A stretch of 34,600 bases of DNA, from positions 1 to 34,600 of IMG/VR virus record IMGVR_UViG_3300048927_000167, one strand, 5' to 3'. This stretch comes from a virus. The notes below the pieces were generated by a model. It saw nothing but the letters and a program-made list of their open reading frames with translations, was not told where the DNA came from and made no database searches. Each line of letters opens with the position of its first letter. The first letter of the stretch is position 1. The translations under genes and the position numbers were made by a program. Below are positions 1-7,896 of this stretch, piece after piece.

Positions 1-87
1 TTTTCAAATGTTTATCAGATTCAGCGTGATAACCGACCCCAGGAAAGTGAGTTATTGGCTTATGGCAGATTTAAGGCAGGAAGTTAG
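1..87 (+). CDS. Possible 3' end of a host gene (partial)
   Basis: Frame 1 is open from the window edge to a TAG at 85-87 and encodes 28 residues beginning FSNVYQIQRD and ending GRFKAGS. I do not recognise the family. A second frame (starting at base 2) is also open and ends at a TAA at 101-103 inside the att repeat, with last residues SDQQA, so the sequence alone does not decide which is real. Either would be chromosomal DNA just outside the left attachment site. Confidence is low because so little is visible. Confidence 0.35.
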   Translation, partial: FSNVYQIQRDNRPQESELLAYGRFKAGS

Positions 88-94
88 TGACCAG

Positions 95-127
95 CAGGCA
101 TAAAAAAAGCCGCTAATCAGCGGCTTT
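95..127. repeat. attL: attL core, 33-bp direct repeat
   Basis: This 33-bp stretch recurs without mismatch at 34490-34522. The two copies bracket ogr on one side and int on the other, as expected for prophage ends. The core contains the self-complementary arms AAAGCCGCT and AGCGGCTTT, so the insertion point lies in a terminator-like hairpin. On the left the tract after the stem is interrupted by GAAATT, whereas at attR it continues as a T run. Confidence 0.9.
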
Positions 128-175
128 GAAATTAACAATTAATTCATTGTTATTAAATGGATTTAATAACCAAAA

Positions 176-193
176 CGTCCACATGTTGACCAC
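176..193. promoter_or_regulatory. Integrase arm-type site, left arm
   Basis: CGTCCACA followed two bases later by TTGACCAC matches a composite at 34393-34410, with 16 of 18 bases identical. CGTCCACA also occurs twice more next to attR. The reverse complement TGTGGACG resembles the TGTGGACA-type arm sequence I recall for P2 Int. The site lies about 50 bp inside the prophage from the core. Function as an Int arm site is inferred from position, repetition and this resemblance. Confidence 0.65.
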
Positions 194-204
194 GCGCTAA
201 AACT

Positions 205-226
205 AAGCCCCGCAATGCGGGGCTTT
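205..226 (-). terminator. Terminator of the D-ogr transcript
   Basis: AAGCCCCGC-AAT-GCGGGGCTT forms a perfect GC-rich hairpin just beyond the ogr stop codon. Read on the minus strand it is followed by TAGTTTTAG, a short interrupted U-rich tail. On the plus strand it is followed by TCTTT. It probably ends late leftward transcription before attL. Confidence 0.7.
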
Positions 227-228
227 CT

Positions 229-477
229 TTACAGGCAGAGATTTAACTGATCCCGGCCATAATGCGACGCCGGAAATGCGTCCTGCGGGATGAATCCAGC
301 CGGCAGCGGCGGCTCACCGCCCCGTTTGGTGACTTTTCTTTCAACGGTGTTTAGCGTGGTAAATGACTCGCTACACTCAAGATTCTGACACTGATGATAC
401 TGCCGTATTGTCATTTCACTGAGGCGGCGGCTGGTACGGGTGCGGGCAGTAGCACCGCAAAACGGGCATGTAAACAC
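229..477 (-). CDS. ogr: Late gene transcription activator Ogr/Delta
   Basis: An 82-residue zinc-binding activator of P2-type late promoters, which contacts RNA polymerase at sites about 55 bp upstream of transcription starts. The protein has the Ogr/Delta pattern C-x2-C-x22-C-x4-C (Cys4, Cys7, Cys30, Cys35) and the family stretch YHQCQN. I chose the GTG at 477, giving MFTCPFC, because it matches the family N-terminus and has GAGGAG eight bases upstream; no ATG in this frame lies close. It follows D on the same strand and sits next to attL, the usual P2 position. Its presumed targets here are the TTGT-N12-AGAC boxes at 1705-1724 and 17947-17966. Confidence 0.93.
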   Translation of the reverse strand: MFTCPFCGATARTRTSRRLSEMTIRQYHQCQNLECSESFTTLNTVERKVTKRGGEPPLPAGFIPQDAFPASHYGRDQLNLCL

Positions 478-514
478 AATGATGGCTCCTCGCGGAGTTG
501 AACTCGCCGATATT

Positions 515-1642
515 TTAACCCGTTTCGGCAATCCATTCTGGCATTTTTGCCTCAAATTCCAGTCGCGTTGTGAACCCATTATCATCAATAGCGTGCTCTG
601 CGCGCGCAATTACCCAGTCCTGATCATTGATATCTGATTTAAACCCCTCGACCGTTGAATGCATGCCCGGATACAGATCAGCCCGCCCACGCGCCAGCGT
701 GATGCTGAATTGCGCGGCACCCCGCTGCAACTGCTGCCATTTGGCCGCAGCTGCCCTGCGCGCTGCGGTTTCGTTGTGGAATGTTTTACGCATGACATAA
801 ACGTTGCCCTCTGCGCCCTCGATGTAGTCACCCTCCCGGCTACTGCTCTTAGGTTTGGCCGCCGCTTTGCGCTTGGTCACTTTGACTTTGCGTTTTTTTC
901 CGTAATCCAGATCGAGCCAGTACGCCTGCACGCCCGTGTAGGCGTCTCGATCGGCAATCCTGAAACTGTGCCGATCGCCACTGCTGCGGGTGATTGTCAG
1001 CGACGGGAGTGCCTGACCCGACGCTGTCAGACCGCCACCCGGCAGGATGAACAGCAGGCAGCCATTTTTAATGGTCGCTATAGCGCCGAGCATGTCAGCC
1101 ATGCGTGTCAGAAACGACATATCAGACTCGTCTGTCTGATCCGCGTGGTCGATTTCGACGCTCATCAGCAGTTCACTGATCATCGGTTTCAGGTCATACC
1201 GAAGGGCGATGGCCGACACTACACGCTCAACCGTGACGTCATGCCAGGACGTCTCACGTTTTACGTTGAACTCCTCCCGGAAATCAGCCGCGCGAGCTGT
1301 GATCCCGACGACGTCGGGTGGTCCCTCGTGGGAAACCTCATCAACGGTGTAGAGGCCTTTGTATGTCAAATCCTCACCCAGCCAGCCAATCGCCACGGCC
1401 AGCTGCGCGCCGCGCGGCGGTAACTCAACCAGCCCGTCAGAATCATCAATGGTTAGCGTCAGCTGGTCGGCCTCAAATCCACGGTTGTCAGTCAGCGACA
1501 GCGAGATCAGGCGGTCGCGCAATTCCGTCAGGTTTTTACCACCCAGCCGGATGGTGAAATCCGGGATTTTGACCGCGTCCCGCAACGCATCAGCATAGCT
1601 GTTAACCGCCAGATTGATCGTGCTCGCCACTGTGCCAGACAT
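515..1642 (-). CDS. D: Tail protein gpD (late control D family)
   Basis: A 375-residue baseplate hub/tail protein of the P2 gpD family, structurally the counterpart of Mu gp44 and T4 gp27, linking tail tube and spike. Recognisable features are the N-terminal IPDFTIRLGGKNLT segment and the C-terminal region with the NGFTTRLEFEA segment near the end. The reading frame is open upstream to 1816, but the ATG at 1642 is preferred because AAGGGGGGG precedes it and MSGTVAST starts the conserved part. The basic stretch KKRKVKVTKRKAAAKPKSS sits mid-protein. In P2, D follows U in one operon. Here D faces away from FI and appears to be driven by its own copy of the late box at 1705-1724. Confidence 0.93.
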   Translation of the reverse strand: MSGTVASTINLAVNSYADALRDAVKIPDFTIRLGGKNLTELRDRLISLSLTDNRGFEADQLTLTIDDSDGLVELPPRGAQLAVAIGWLGEDLTYKGLYTVDEVSHEGPPDVVGITARAADFREEFNVKRETSWHDVTVERVVSAIALRYDLKPMISELLMSVEIDHADQTDESDMSFLTRMADMLGAIATIKNGCLLFILPGGGLTASGQALPSLTITRSSGDRHSFRIADRDAYTGVQAYWLDLDYGKKRKVKVTKRKAAAKPKSSSREGDYIEGAEGNVYVMRKTFHNETAARRAAAAKWQQLQRGAAQFSITLARGRADLYPGMHSTVEGFKSDINDQDWVIARAEHAIDDNGFTTRLEFEAKMPEWIAETG

Positions 1643-1704
1643 ACCCCCCCCTTGTGTTTTCCGCATGGTTTCACGCGCGGGCGCGCGGGTGATATGCGTT
1701 TTTG

Positions 1705-1724
1705 TTGTCAGCGAACGGCCAGAC
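1705..1724. promoter_or_regulatory. Ogr box between divergent D and FI
   Basis: TTGT-N12-AGAC matches the spacing of the P2-type late activator site (TTGT-N12-ACAA as I recall it). The surrounding bases TTTTGTTGTC, GAAC and GCCAGACCC are shared in the same order and spacing with the O/P box at 17947-17966. Its centre is about 72 bp from the D start and 82 bp from the FI start. An activator site at -55 would therefore place a start site about 18-26 bases before either gene. A GATGAT at 1759-1764 is a weak -10 candidate for FI. Confidence 0.7.
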
Positions 1725-1795
1725 CCGCAACCACGTGCAGCGGTGCGGCGCGGGCGGGATGATGATGGCGAACTCAAAACATAATGGTGGCAGGC

Positions 1796-2977
1796 ATGGT
1801 TGATACACGTTTTCATGGCGCCCGCGTTAAAGAAAACAAGGATTTAGAAACAGCAATTAACGACATTGATTCGAGTGTTATCGGGATTATTGCTGTCGCT
1901 GATGATGCAGACGCGGATCTATTTCCGCTGGATACCCCTGTTTTACTGACGCGCGTAAGGAGCGCGCTCGGCAGGGCCGGCAAAACGGGCACCCTTTATA
2001 AGTCACTAAAAGCGATCTCAGACCAGTGCAGCCCGCGCGTCATCGTGGTGCGCGTGGCTGCAGCAGCAGAGGATGGCTCTGGCGCAGATCAGGATCAGTT
2101 AATTATGGGCGGCACGGCAGCGGACGGCAGCTATCTGGGCATGTATGCGCTGCTGACTGCCGAACAGAAAACCGGTTACCGGCCTCGCATACTCGCAGTG
2201 CCAGAGCTGGAGACAGGCGCAGTTATTTCGATGCTTTGCGTTATTGCAGAAAAGCTGCGCGCGTTCGTTTATTCAGGTTGCGGGGATAGCAAAACGCTCT
2301 CAGAAGCGTCTATGTTCCGCGACGCTTTCTCCAGCCGTGAACTGATGCTTATCTGGCCGAATTTCATTGCCTACAATCCGCTCAGCGGCAAAAACGAAGA
2401 GTTTCCCGCTGCGGCCTATGCCTGCGGTCTGCGGGCGCTGATTGACAACAATCAGGGCTGGCACAAATCCCTGTCCAACGTGGCAGTAAAAAACGTGCTG
2501 GGAATTTCTCGCGATGTTTCCTGGTCGCTGCAGGATGAAGATAGCGACGCCAATACGCTGAACAACATGGAAATCACGACGCTGATTAAACGCAACGGTT
2601 TCCGGTTCTGGGGCAACCGCTCCACTGACACCGAAACGTATACGTTTGAGGTGTTTACGCGCACCGCGCAGATCCTCGCCGACTCGATCGCAGAGGCGCA
2701 GTTCACAACGGTTGACAGTCCGCTGACGCCGGCAAACGTCAAAGACGTGCTCAGCGGGATTCGGGGCAAACTCAACGCCCTAGTTACTGCCGGGCGCCTG
2801 ATTGGTGCTGATTGCTGGTATGACACAGCGGACAACCCGACTACCGGATTGCGAGCCGGGCAGTTGCGCGTGCGTTACAGCTACAGCCCCGTGCCACCGC
2901 TGGAGGATCTGACGCTCTATCAGACGTTTACGGACCAGTATTACGAATCCGCATTTTCATCGCTCGGGGGTGCATAA
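1796..2977 (+). CDS. FI: Tail sheath protein gpFI
   Basis: A 393-residue contractile tail sheath subunit of the P2 FI family. Landmarks are SSVIGIIAVADDADAD near the N-terminus, FPLDTPVLL, GWHKSLSNVAV, FRFWGNRS, and the C-terminal YSPVPPLEDLTLYQ segment, all typical of P2-like sheaths. An upstream ATG at 1784 adds four residues; I prefer 1796 because MVDTRFHG resembles the family N-terminus and GGTGG lies just upstream. The stop abuts the FII start, so the two are co-transcribed. Length agrees with P2 FI (about 396). The gene runs on the strand opposite to D, ogr and the tail fibre genes, unlike the P2 order as I recall it. Confidence 0.95.
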   Translation: MVDTRFHGARVKENKDLETAINDIDSSVIGIIAVADDADADLFPLDTPVLLTRVRSALGRAGKTGTLYKSLKAISDQCSPRVIVVRVAAAAEDGSGADQDQLIMGGTAADGSYLGMYALLTAEQKTGYRPRILAVPELETGAVISMLCVIAEKLRAFVYSGCGDSKTLSEASMFRDAFSSRELMLIWPNFIAYNPLSGKNEEFPAAAYACGLRALIDNNQGWHKSLSNVAVKNVLGISRDVSWSLQDEDSDANTLNNMEITTLIKRNGFRFWGNRSTDTETYTFEVFTRTAQILADSIAEAQFTTVDSPLTPANVKDVLSGIRGKLNALVTAGRLIGADCWYDTADNPTTGLRAGQLRVRYSYSPVPPLEDLTLYQTFTDQYYESAFSSLGGA

Positions 2978-3493
2978 ATGGCCGTTCCTCACAAACTCCG
3001 CCTGTTTAGCTGTTTTGTTAACGGTGATAACTACATCGGCAAAGTCACCTCATTCACACGCCCCAAACTCAGCCGCAAAACAGAAGATTTCCAGGGTGGC
3101 GGCATGCTGGGATCTGTAGCTGTTGATCTCGGGCTGGACGCTGGTGCGCTGGATTCCTCAGTGGAATTTGGCGGCCTGATTAAAAAGCTGTTCCTGGAAT
3201 ACGGTGCAACCATTGACGGCACGCGCCTGCGTTTCGCGGGTGAGTATTTCACGGACGGTGACAGCCAGCTGGTCGAGGTTGAGCTGCGCGGGCGGTTCAC
3301 TGAGATGGATGGCGGCGAGTCCAAACAGGGTGAGGACACGACAGAAACGTACACGTTTAAATCAACGTATTACAAAATGTCGATTGATGATCAGCCTGTT
3401 ACCGAGATTGATTTGCTGAATTTTATCTACAAAGTGGACGGCAAAAACATGATCCCGGACCGCATCACATCCGCCCTGGGCATGGGCACCTGA
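2978..3493 (+). CDS. FII: Tail tube protein gpFII
   Basis: A 171-residue major tail tube protein of the P2 FII family; it forms the inner tube through which DNA passes. Typical stretches are AVPHKLRLFSCFVNGDNYIG at the start, FTRPKLSRKTEDFQGGGM, and the C-terminal KVDGKNMIPDRI. Translation starts directly after the FI stop codon, with GGGGGTG inside the end of FI as ribosome site. It is followed after about 40 bases by E. Length matches P2 FII (about 172). Confidence 0.95.
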   Translation: MAVPHKLRLFSCFVNGDNYIGKVTSFTRPKLSRKTEDFQGGGMLGSVAVDLGLDAGALDSSVEFGGLIKKLFLEYGATIDGTRLRFAGEYFTDGDSQLVEVELRGRFTEMDGGESKQGEDTTETYTFKSTYYKMSIDDQPVTEIDLLNFIYKVDGKNMIPDRITSALGMGT

Positions 3494-3536
3494 TTACCAC
3501 CTGACAGGGCGGCGTGGGCCGCTCGGAGTTATAGCA

Positions 3537-3848
3537 ATGACCAAAGCAAGCGTTACATTGTCACAGCCTATTAAACGCAGTGACAGCGAAATCAAAACCA
3601 TCACTATTACTGACGCCGTGGACCAGGCTGGCTCTCTGCGCGGCCTTAAACTGGTGGCGCTGGCAAACATGGAATACGACGCAGTTTCAGTGCTCCTGAC
3701 GCGCGTTACCTCTCCTGCTCTGAAACTGACCGAGATCAGCAATCTGTGCATGTACGATTTTATGCAATTTACTGAGGCGCTTATCCCTTTTTTGAATCCG
3801 GCGGAGCCTGGGGAACAGAGCGCAGCGGAGACGGTAGCGACGTCATAA
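3537..3848 (+). CDS. E: Tail assembly chaperone gpE
   Basis: A 103-residue protein of the P2 gpE family, the shorter of two tail assembly chaperones made from this locus. It contains the family-like TEISNLCMYDFMQFTEALIPFLN. Such chaperones bind the tape measure protein before tube polymerisation. A TTTTTTG heptamer at 3788-3794 lies in the phase T TTT TTG, which allows the -1 frameshift giving E+E'. GGAGTT lies about eight bases before the ATG. Confidence 0.92.
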   Translation: MTKASVTLSQPIKRSDSEIKTITITDAVDQAGSLRGLKLVALANMEYDAVSVLLTRVTSPALKLTEISNLCMYDFMQFTEALIPFLNPAEPGEQSAAETVATS

Positions 3849-4003
3849 TTCCGGCATTCAATCAGATTGACGATCTCGTTGCTGATATTGCCGTCGTGTT
3901 TAACTGGCCGCCCGGCGAGGTTTTCGCGATGACCATCAGTGAGGTGATTGCGTGGCGCGAGCGGGCTGCCGTCCGCTCAGGTGCCACAGATGAAAACTCT
4001 TGA
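3537..4003 (+). CDS. E': E+E' frameshift product, tail assembly chaperone
   Basis: A -1 shift on T TTT TTG (3788-3794) takes E from its own frame into an overlapping frame that runs to TGA at 4001-4003, giving about 155 residues. The extension reads FESGGAWGTERSGDGSD, then contains VFNWPPGEVFAMTISEVIAWRERA, which strongly resembles the P2 E' segment with FNWPP followed by M-S/T-L/I-S/T-E. Conserved sequence in a frame with no start codon of its own supports real frameshifting, as established for P2 E/E' and lambda G/GT. The T start codon at 3990 lies within its last codons. Confidence 0.85.
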
Positions 4004-6902
4004 TATCCGCGTCGCGTTTGGCGCAATCGACCGATTTACCCGCCCTGTTAATGCCGCCCGCAAAAGCGCGAGCGGCCTAACCGAATCCCTCAAAAATACG
4101 CAGGCGGCTGCCTCGAAACTCAATGCGCAGGCGGACACATTCAACCGCCTGCGCAACAGCATTAATAAAACCTCGCAGCAGATTGATAAAACCCGCCGCA
4201 GCCTCAGTGGGCTGAATCAGGCGCAGCGTGATGGCACGGTTTTAACCGATGCACAACGCGAGCGCATGAGCGCACTGGCGGCAAAACTCGATCGCCTCAG
4301 CGCCGCACGCACCCGCGAAACGCAAAAACTGCGGACAGTATCGGATGCCCTGCGACAGCATGGCATCAACCTCGCTGGCGGCAACAGAACGATCGAAAGT
4401 GCTATCAGGCGCACCGAACAATATAACCAGATACTCGAACGTGAACGGCGTCAGCTGGCTGCCGTTACGCAGGCGCGCGCGCGTTATGACAGGCTGCAGA
4501 CGCTGTCAGGCAAATTGCGCGGTGCTGGCACCATGGCAATGGCCGGTGGCGCGGCTGCCGGTTATGCCGCCGGGCGGTTTCTCGCGCCGGCTGTAGGTTT
4601 TGGGGCTGAAATGTCGCGCGTACAGGCGCTGACGCGTCTCGATAAAAATGATGATCAGCTCAGCGCGCTCCGCCAGCAGGCTAAAAAATTAGGTGCTGAA
4701 ACCGCATTCACTACCACTGACGCCGCCAGCGGGCAGGCGTTTCTCGCAATGGCCGGGTTTACACCGCAGGCAATCCGCGCCGCGCTGCCGGGCGTGCTTA
4801 ATATGGCGCTGGCCGGCGGGATGGAGTTGGGCGAGAGTGCAGATATTGGCTCTAACGTTCTCTCGCAGTTTTCACTGCCTGCGGGCCAGATGGACCGCGT
4901 GAGCGACGTGCTGACGGCGGCATTTACCCGCACCAATACCGATTTACGCCAGCTCGGTGAAACGATGGTTTACGCCGGGCCGGTCATGTCAAAACTGGGT
5001 ATCGACGTCGAAAAAGCAGCAGCGATGGCGGGCATTCTCGCGAACAACGGCATGCGCGGCAGCATGGCCGGTACAGCGATGCGCGCCAGCCTGTCCCGCC
5101 TCGCATCACCGACCAAAAAAGCAAAAGCGGCGCTGGATGAGCTGGGCGTTTCTGTCGCGGACGCGTCAGGCAAAATGCGCCCGGTTGAGTTCATCCTGCT
5201 GGATCTGTTTAACGCGACTAAAAAATATGGCGAAACGGATCAGGTTTCGTTTTTCAAAGACATTGCCGGTGAAGAGGCATTTGTTGGGCTGCAAAGTCTG
5301 GCTCAGGGTGCCGGCAGCGGTGCGCTGCAGAAACTGATTGCAGAGCTGGGCAACGCCAAAGGCGAAGCCAACAAAGCCGCAAAGGTGATGGCTGACAACC
5401 TGAGTGGCGACCTCAAAGAACTGGACAGCGCGTGGGAAGGTTTGCGCATTGCTGTTGAAGAGACCGCTGACGGCGCGCTGCGGAAACTCTCGCAGGGGTT
5501 AACAGGCATTCTGAATGGCGTCACGGGGTGGGCGAATGCTAATCCGCAACTGACAAAAACGCTGCTGTTACTCACTGCCGGCATCATCGGGACAACGGTG
5601 GCTGTTGGCGGCCTGTCGCTGACGCTGGGCATTCTGGCTGGCCCGTTCGCAAAATTACAGCTCGGCTTGTCCATGCTGACAATGCGCGCATCCGGCGCGT
5701 CAAAAATCCTGGGCATATTCAATGGACCACTGGCACGGATCAGCGGCTGGGGCCGCGTATTCAGTACGGTGCTCGGCTCTGTTTCCGTCGGACTGCGCAG
5801 CATGACGACATTACTGCCAGCCATGCGTGCCGGTCTGCTGGGTGCATTTATGGCACCTGGTGCCGCGATAGGTTCGCTGATTCGTGGCATCGGCATGTTC
5901 GCGCTGCGCCTGTCCGGACTGCCAATGCTCTGGAGTGCTATCACAACCGGAGTCTCAATCCTCGGCGGTGCGCTTTCATTGCTGCTGAGTCCGATTGGTT
6001 TGCTGGCCGGGGCATTTGTGCTGGCTGGCGTCATGATCTGGAAATACTGGGAACCTATTAAGGCGTTTTTTAGCGGGTTCCTCAGTGGGCTTGTAAGCAG
6101 TATGGCGCCCGCGTTCGCGCCGTTTGTAACGCTGTTTGGTCAGATAGCAGACGGGATCGGCAGGGTGTGGAACTGGTTCACCCGGCTACTCAGTCCTGTG
6201 CAGACCTCGCAAACCAGCCTGGACAAATGCGCCGGTGCCGGGAGGCGTTTTGGTGAGGTGCTGGGCAGCGCACTGGCAACGCTCATGACGCCATTAACCT
6301 GGCTCGCGGATGCTGTGTCGTCTCTGCTGGAAAAACTCGGCATGGTGCCTGACGCGATTAATACCGCGAGTTCTCAGATGGATGCACTACTGAGTAAGGC
6401 AAATAACCTGCGGAACACCCTGCCCATGCAGGCCGCAACCGTGGTGCCAGATGCTAAACCCGCGCCGGCAATGTCGGGCACCATGCGGCGACTGAGCGCG
6501 ATCGAGGACAACACCAAACAGACTGCCGCAAATACCAAAAAAATCGGCCCGGGCGACATTGTGTTTAAAAACCTGCCGCCAGCTCTGGCCGTGCGCGGCC
6601 AGTGGCAGGAGTCGCGCATTGCACGATCGGCGGCTGGCTCGCCGCTGTCGATGCGACCGGCCGCGCCGGTAGTTTCATCGCCCGTCAGGCTGCCCGCATT
6701 GCCATCCCCTGCCGCTGCGGCCACATCAGCGCGGCAGGCAGCAGCGGTGCCCGCGGGCGCCCTGCCTCCTGTCGTTATAAACCTGCATGGCGTTGATCGT
6801 CAGGATGCGCAGGAGCTGGCAAAAATCGTTACACAGGCTGTCAGTGCGGAACTGGACAGGCGCGCACGGCGCGCACGTGGCAGTTATACAGATCGGGAAT
6901 GA
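3990..6902 (+). CDS. T: Tail tape measure protein gpT
   Basis: A 970-residue tape measure protein, which sets tail length and probably passes into the host membrane on injection. The N-terminal 150 residues are a charged, coiled-coil-like region rich in Ala, Arg and Gln. Around residues 185-215 a Gly/Ala-rich hydrophobic segment begins (AGTMAMAGGAAAGYAAGR), followed by the conserved phage tape measure domain (GAETAFTTTDAASGQAFLAMAGF). Several hydrophobic stretches follow between about residues 520 and 700. I chose ATG 3990 (MKTLDIRV) over the TTG at 3948 because it fits the family start and has AGGTG upstream. It is longer than P2 T (about 815). Confidence 0.94.
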   Translation: MKTLDIRVAFGAIDRFTRPVNAARKSASGLTESLKNTQAAASKLNAQADTFNRLRNSINKTSQQIDKTRRSLSGLNQAQRDGTVLTDAQRERMSALAAKLDRLSAARTRETQKLRTVSDALRQHGINLAGGNRTIESAIRRTEQYNQILERERRQLAAVTQARARYDRLQTLSGKLRGAGTMAMAGGAAAGYAAGRFLAPAVGFGAEMSRVQALTRLDKNDDQLSALRQQAKKLGAETAFTTTDAASGQAFLAMAGFTPQAIRAALPGVLNMALAGGMELGESADIGSNVLSQFSLPAGQMDRVSDVLTAAFTRTNTDLRQLGETMVYAGPVMSKLGIDVEKAAAMAGILANNGMRGSMAGTAMRASLSRLASPTKKAKAALDELGVSVADASGKMRPVEFILLDLFNATKKYGETDQVSFFKDIAGEEAFVGLQSLAQGAGSGALQKLIAELGNAKGEANKAAKVMADNLSGDLKELDSAWEGLRIAVEETADGALRKLSQGLTGILNGVTGWANANPQLTKTLLLLTAGIIGTTVAVGGLSLTLGILAGPFAKLQLGLSMLTMRASGASKILGIFNGPLARISGWGRVFSTVLGSVSVGLRSMTTLLPAMRAGLLGAFMAPGAAIGSLIRGIGMFALRLSGLPMLWSAITTGVSILGGALSLLLSPIGLLAGAFVLAGVMIWKYWEPIKAFFSGFLSGLVSSMAPAFAPFVTLFGQIADGIGRVWNWFTRLLSPVQTSQTSLDKCAGAGRRFGEVLGSALATLMTPLTWLADAVSSLLEKLGMVPDAINTASSQMDALLSKANNLRNTLPMQAATVVPDAKPAPAMSGTMRRLSAIEDNTKQTAANTKKIGPGDIVFKNLPPALAVRGQWQESRIARSAAGSPLSMRPAAPVVSSPVRLPALPSPAAAATSARQAAAVPAGALPPVVINLHGVDRQDAQELAKIVTQAVSAELDRRARRARGSYTDRE

Positions 6903-6912
6903 GGATTTAACT

Positions 6913-7404
6913 ATGATGATGGTTTACGGGCTGTTTGTTTTTGCACTCGATACACTGCCCTATCAGCAATTACAGCAATCACGCAGCTGGCGTTACGCCA
7001 AAAACGATCGCGTAGGGCGTTCTGCAAAATGGCAATACGTTGGCTCGGGTGACAATCAGATCACCCTCACAGGGACGCTGTACCCTGAAATTACGGGCGG
7101 CAACCTCTCGCTCGGCGCCGTGGCGACCATGGCGTACGCCGGATTGCCCTGGCCGCTGATCGATGGTATCGGTACTATTTACGGTATGTACGTGCTGACA
7201 AATCTGGGTGAGACGCGGCAGGAGTTCGATCAGTACGGCAACGCTAAAAAAATTGAGTTCTCAATCACGCTGCAGCGCGTTGATGAGGATGTGCGGGAAA
7301 AAATGCAGAGTGCATCAGCGTCGGATTTGCTGGACACACTGAAAAGCGGCGCCACGACTGCATTTAACAAAGCGTCGTCCGTTGCGGGCACTTTATTGTC
7401 ATAG
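6913..7404 (+). CDS. U: Tail protein gpU
   Basis: A 163-residue P2 gpU family baseplate/tail protein, a LysM-like or gp53-type tail component acting with gpX and gpD. The conserved start MMMVYGLFVFALDTLPYQ and the segments SWRYAKNDRVGR, PEITGG and IDGIGTIYGMYV match P2 U closely. ATG 6913 is preferred to the long upstream extension because MMMV is the family start and GAGGATTTAACT supplies a ribosome site. It ends the plus-strand tail block; a strong terminator follows. In P2, D comes next on the same strand; here D lies at the other end of the block. Confidence 0.94.
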   Translation: MMMVYGLFVFALDTLPYQQLQQSRSWRYAKNDRVGRSAKWQYVGSGDNQITLTGTLYPEITGGNLSLGAVATMAYAGLPWPLIDGIGTIYGMYVLTNLGETRQEFDQYGNAKKIEFSITLQRVDEDVREKMQSASASDLLDTLKSGATTAFNKASSVAGTLLS

Positions 7405-7428
7405 CGTCTGGCTCTCTGCGCAAACAGA

Positions 7429-7452
7429 AACGGGGCCAATGCCCCGTTTTTT
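7429..7452. terminator. Bidirectional terminator between U and G
   Basis: AACGGGGC-CAAT-GCCCCGTT followed by TTTT forms a strong stem with a U tract on the plus strand. The minus strand has a shorter A/T-containing tail. It separates the convergent tail block FI-U from the tail fibre operon that ends with G. Confidence 0.85.
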
Positions 7453-7454
7453 CA

Positions 7455-7889
7455 TTACTCAGGCATAGCAGGCCATTCAACTGCATCAAATGCTGCCTCA
7501 CTGTCTACGGCGCTCAGATCCAGGGCTTTCAGCGCTCTGATATATGCCATCCAGATCATCAGCGCCGATTTTTCATCATCACTGATCACGCCCAGCTGCA
7601 GCTCTGTCCGCCAGTCTGCTGTCGTTTCATTTGCAGTTGCGATATGGGTTTTTCGCTGCTGTTCCGCACGCTCCTGCCAGTCGATTACCGGATCAGTCAG
7701 AATCGGCTGGCCGTCTGAATCTGCGGTAATAATGCGTCCTGCGGATTGTTCCTGCAGCAGATTCTCATAATCTACCGCTGAAACTGCAATTGCATCATCA
7801 GGCCAGCCATTAGCAGACGCTTCATAAAGTTCTCTGAAATCGACGTGATAAAAACCGTTATTTGCGGCACTGTAATAAATATCGCTCAT
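7455..7889 (-). CDS. G: Tail fibre assembly protein gpG
   Basis: A 144-residue tail fibre assembly chaperone. The N-terminal YYSAANNGFYHVDF and the DPVIDWQERAEQQRKTHIATAN segment followed by D-W-R-T-E-L-Q-L-G-x-I are the usual signatures of the phage tail fibre assembly family. It follows H by only seven bases on the same strand, the standard fibre-chaperone pair. GGTGAG lies about seven bases before the ATG. It probably helps trimerise the gpH fibre. Confidence 0.92.
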   Translation of the reverse strand: MSDIYYSAANNGFYHVDFRELYEASANGWPDDAIAVSAVDYENLLQEQSAGRIITADSDGQPILTDPVIDWQERAEQQRKTHIATANETTADWRTELQLGVISDDEKSALMIWMAYIRALKALDLSAVDSEAAFDAVEWPAMPE

Positions 7890-7896
7890 ATATTTC

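Noticed and set aside
659-1423. 254-residue plus-strand open frame opposite D
   Set aside because: It is a shadow of D on the other strand, has no ribosome site and no family features, while D is clearly homologous to P2 D.
5303-6034. 243-residue minus-strand open frame opposite T
   Set aside because: Low-complexity Pro/Ser/Ala composition typical of the complement of a GC-rich gene; T is well supported on the plus strand.
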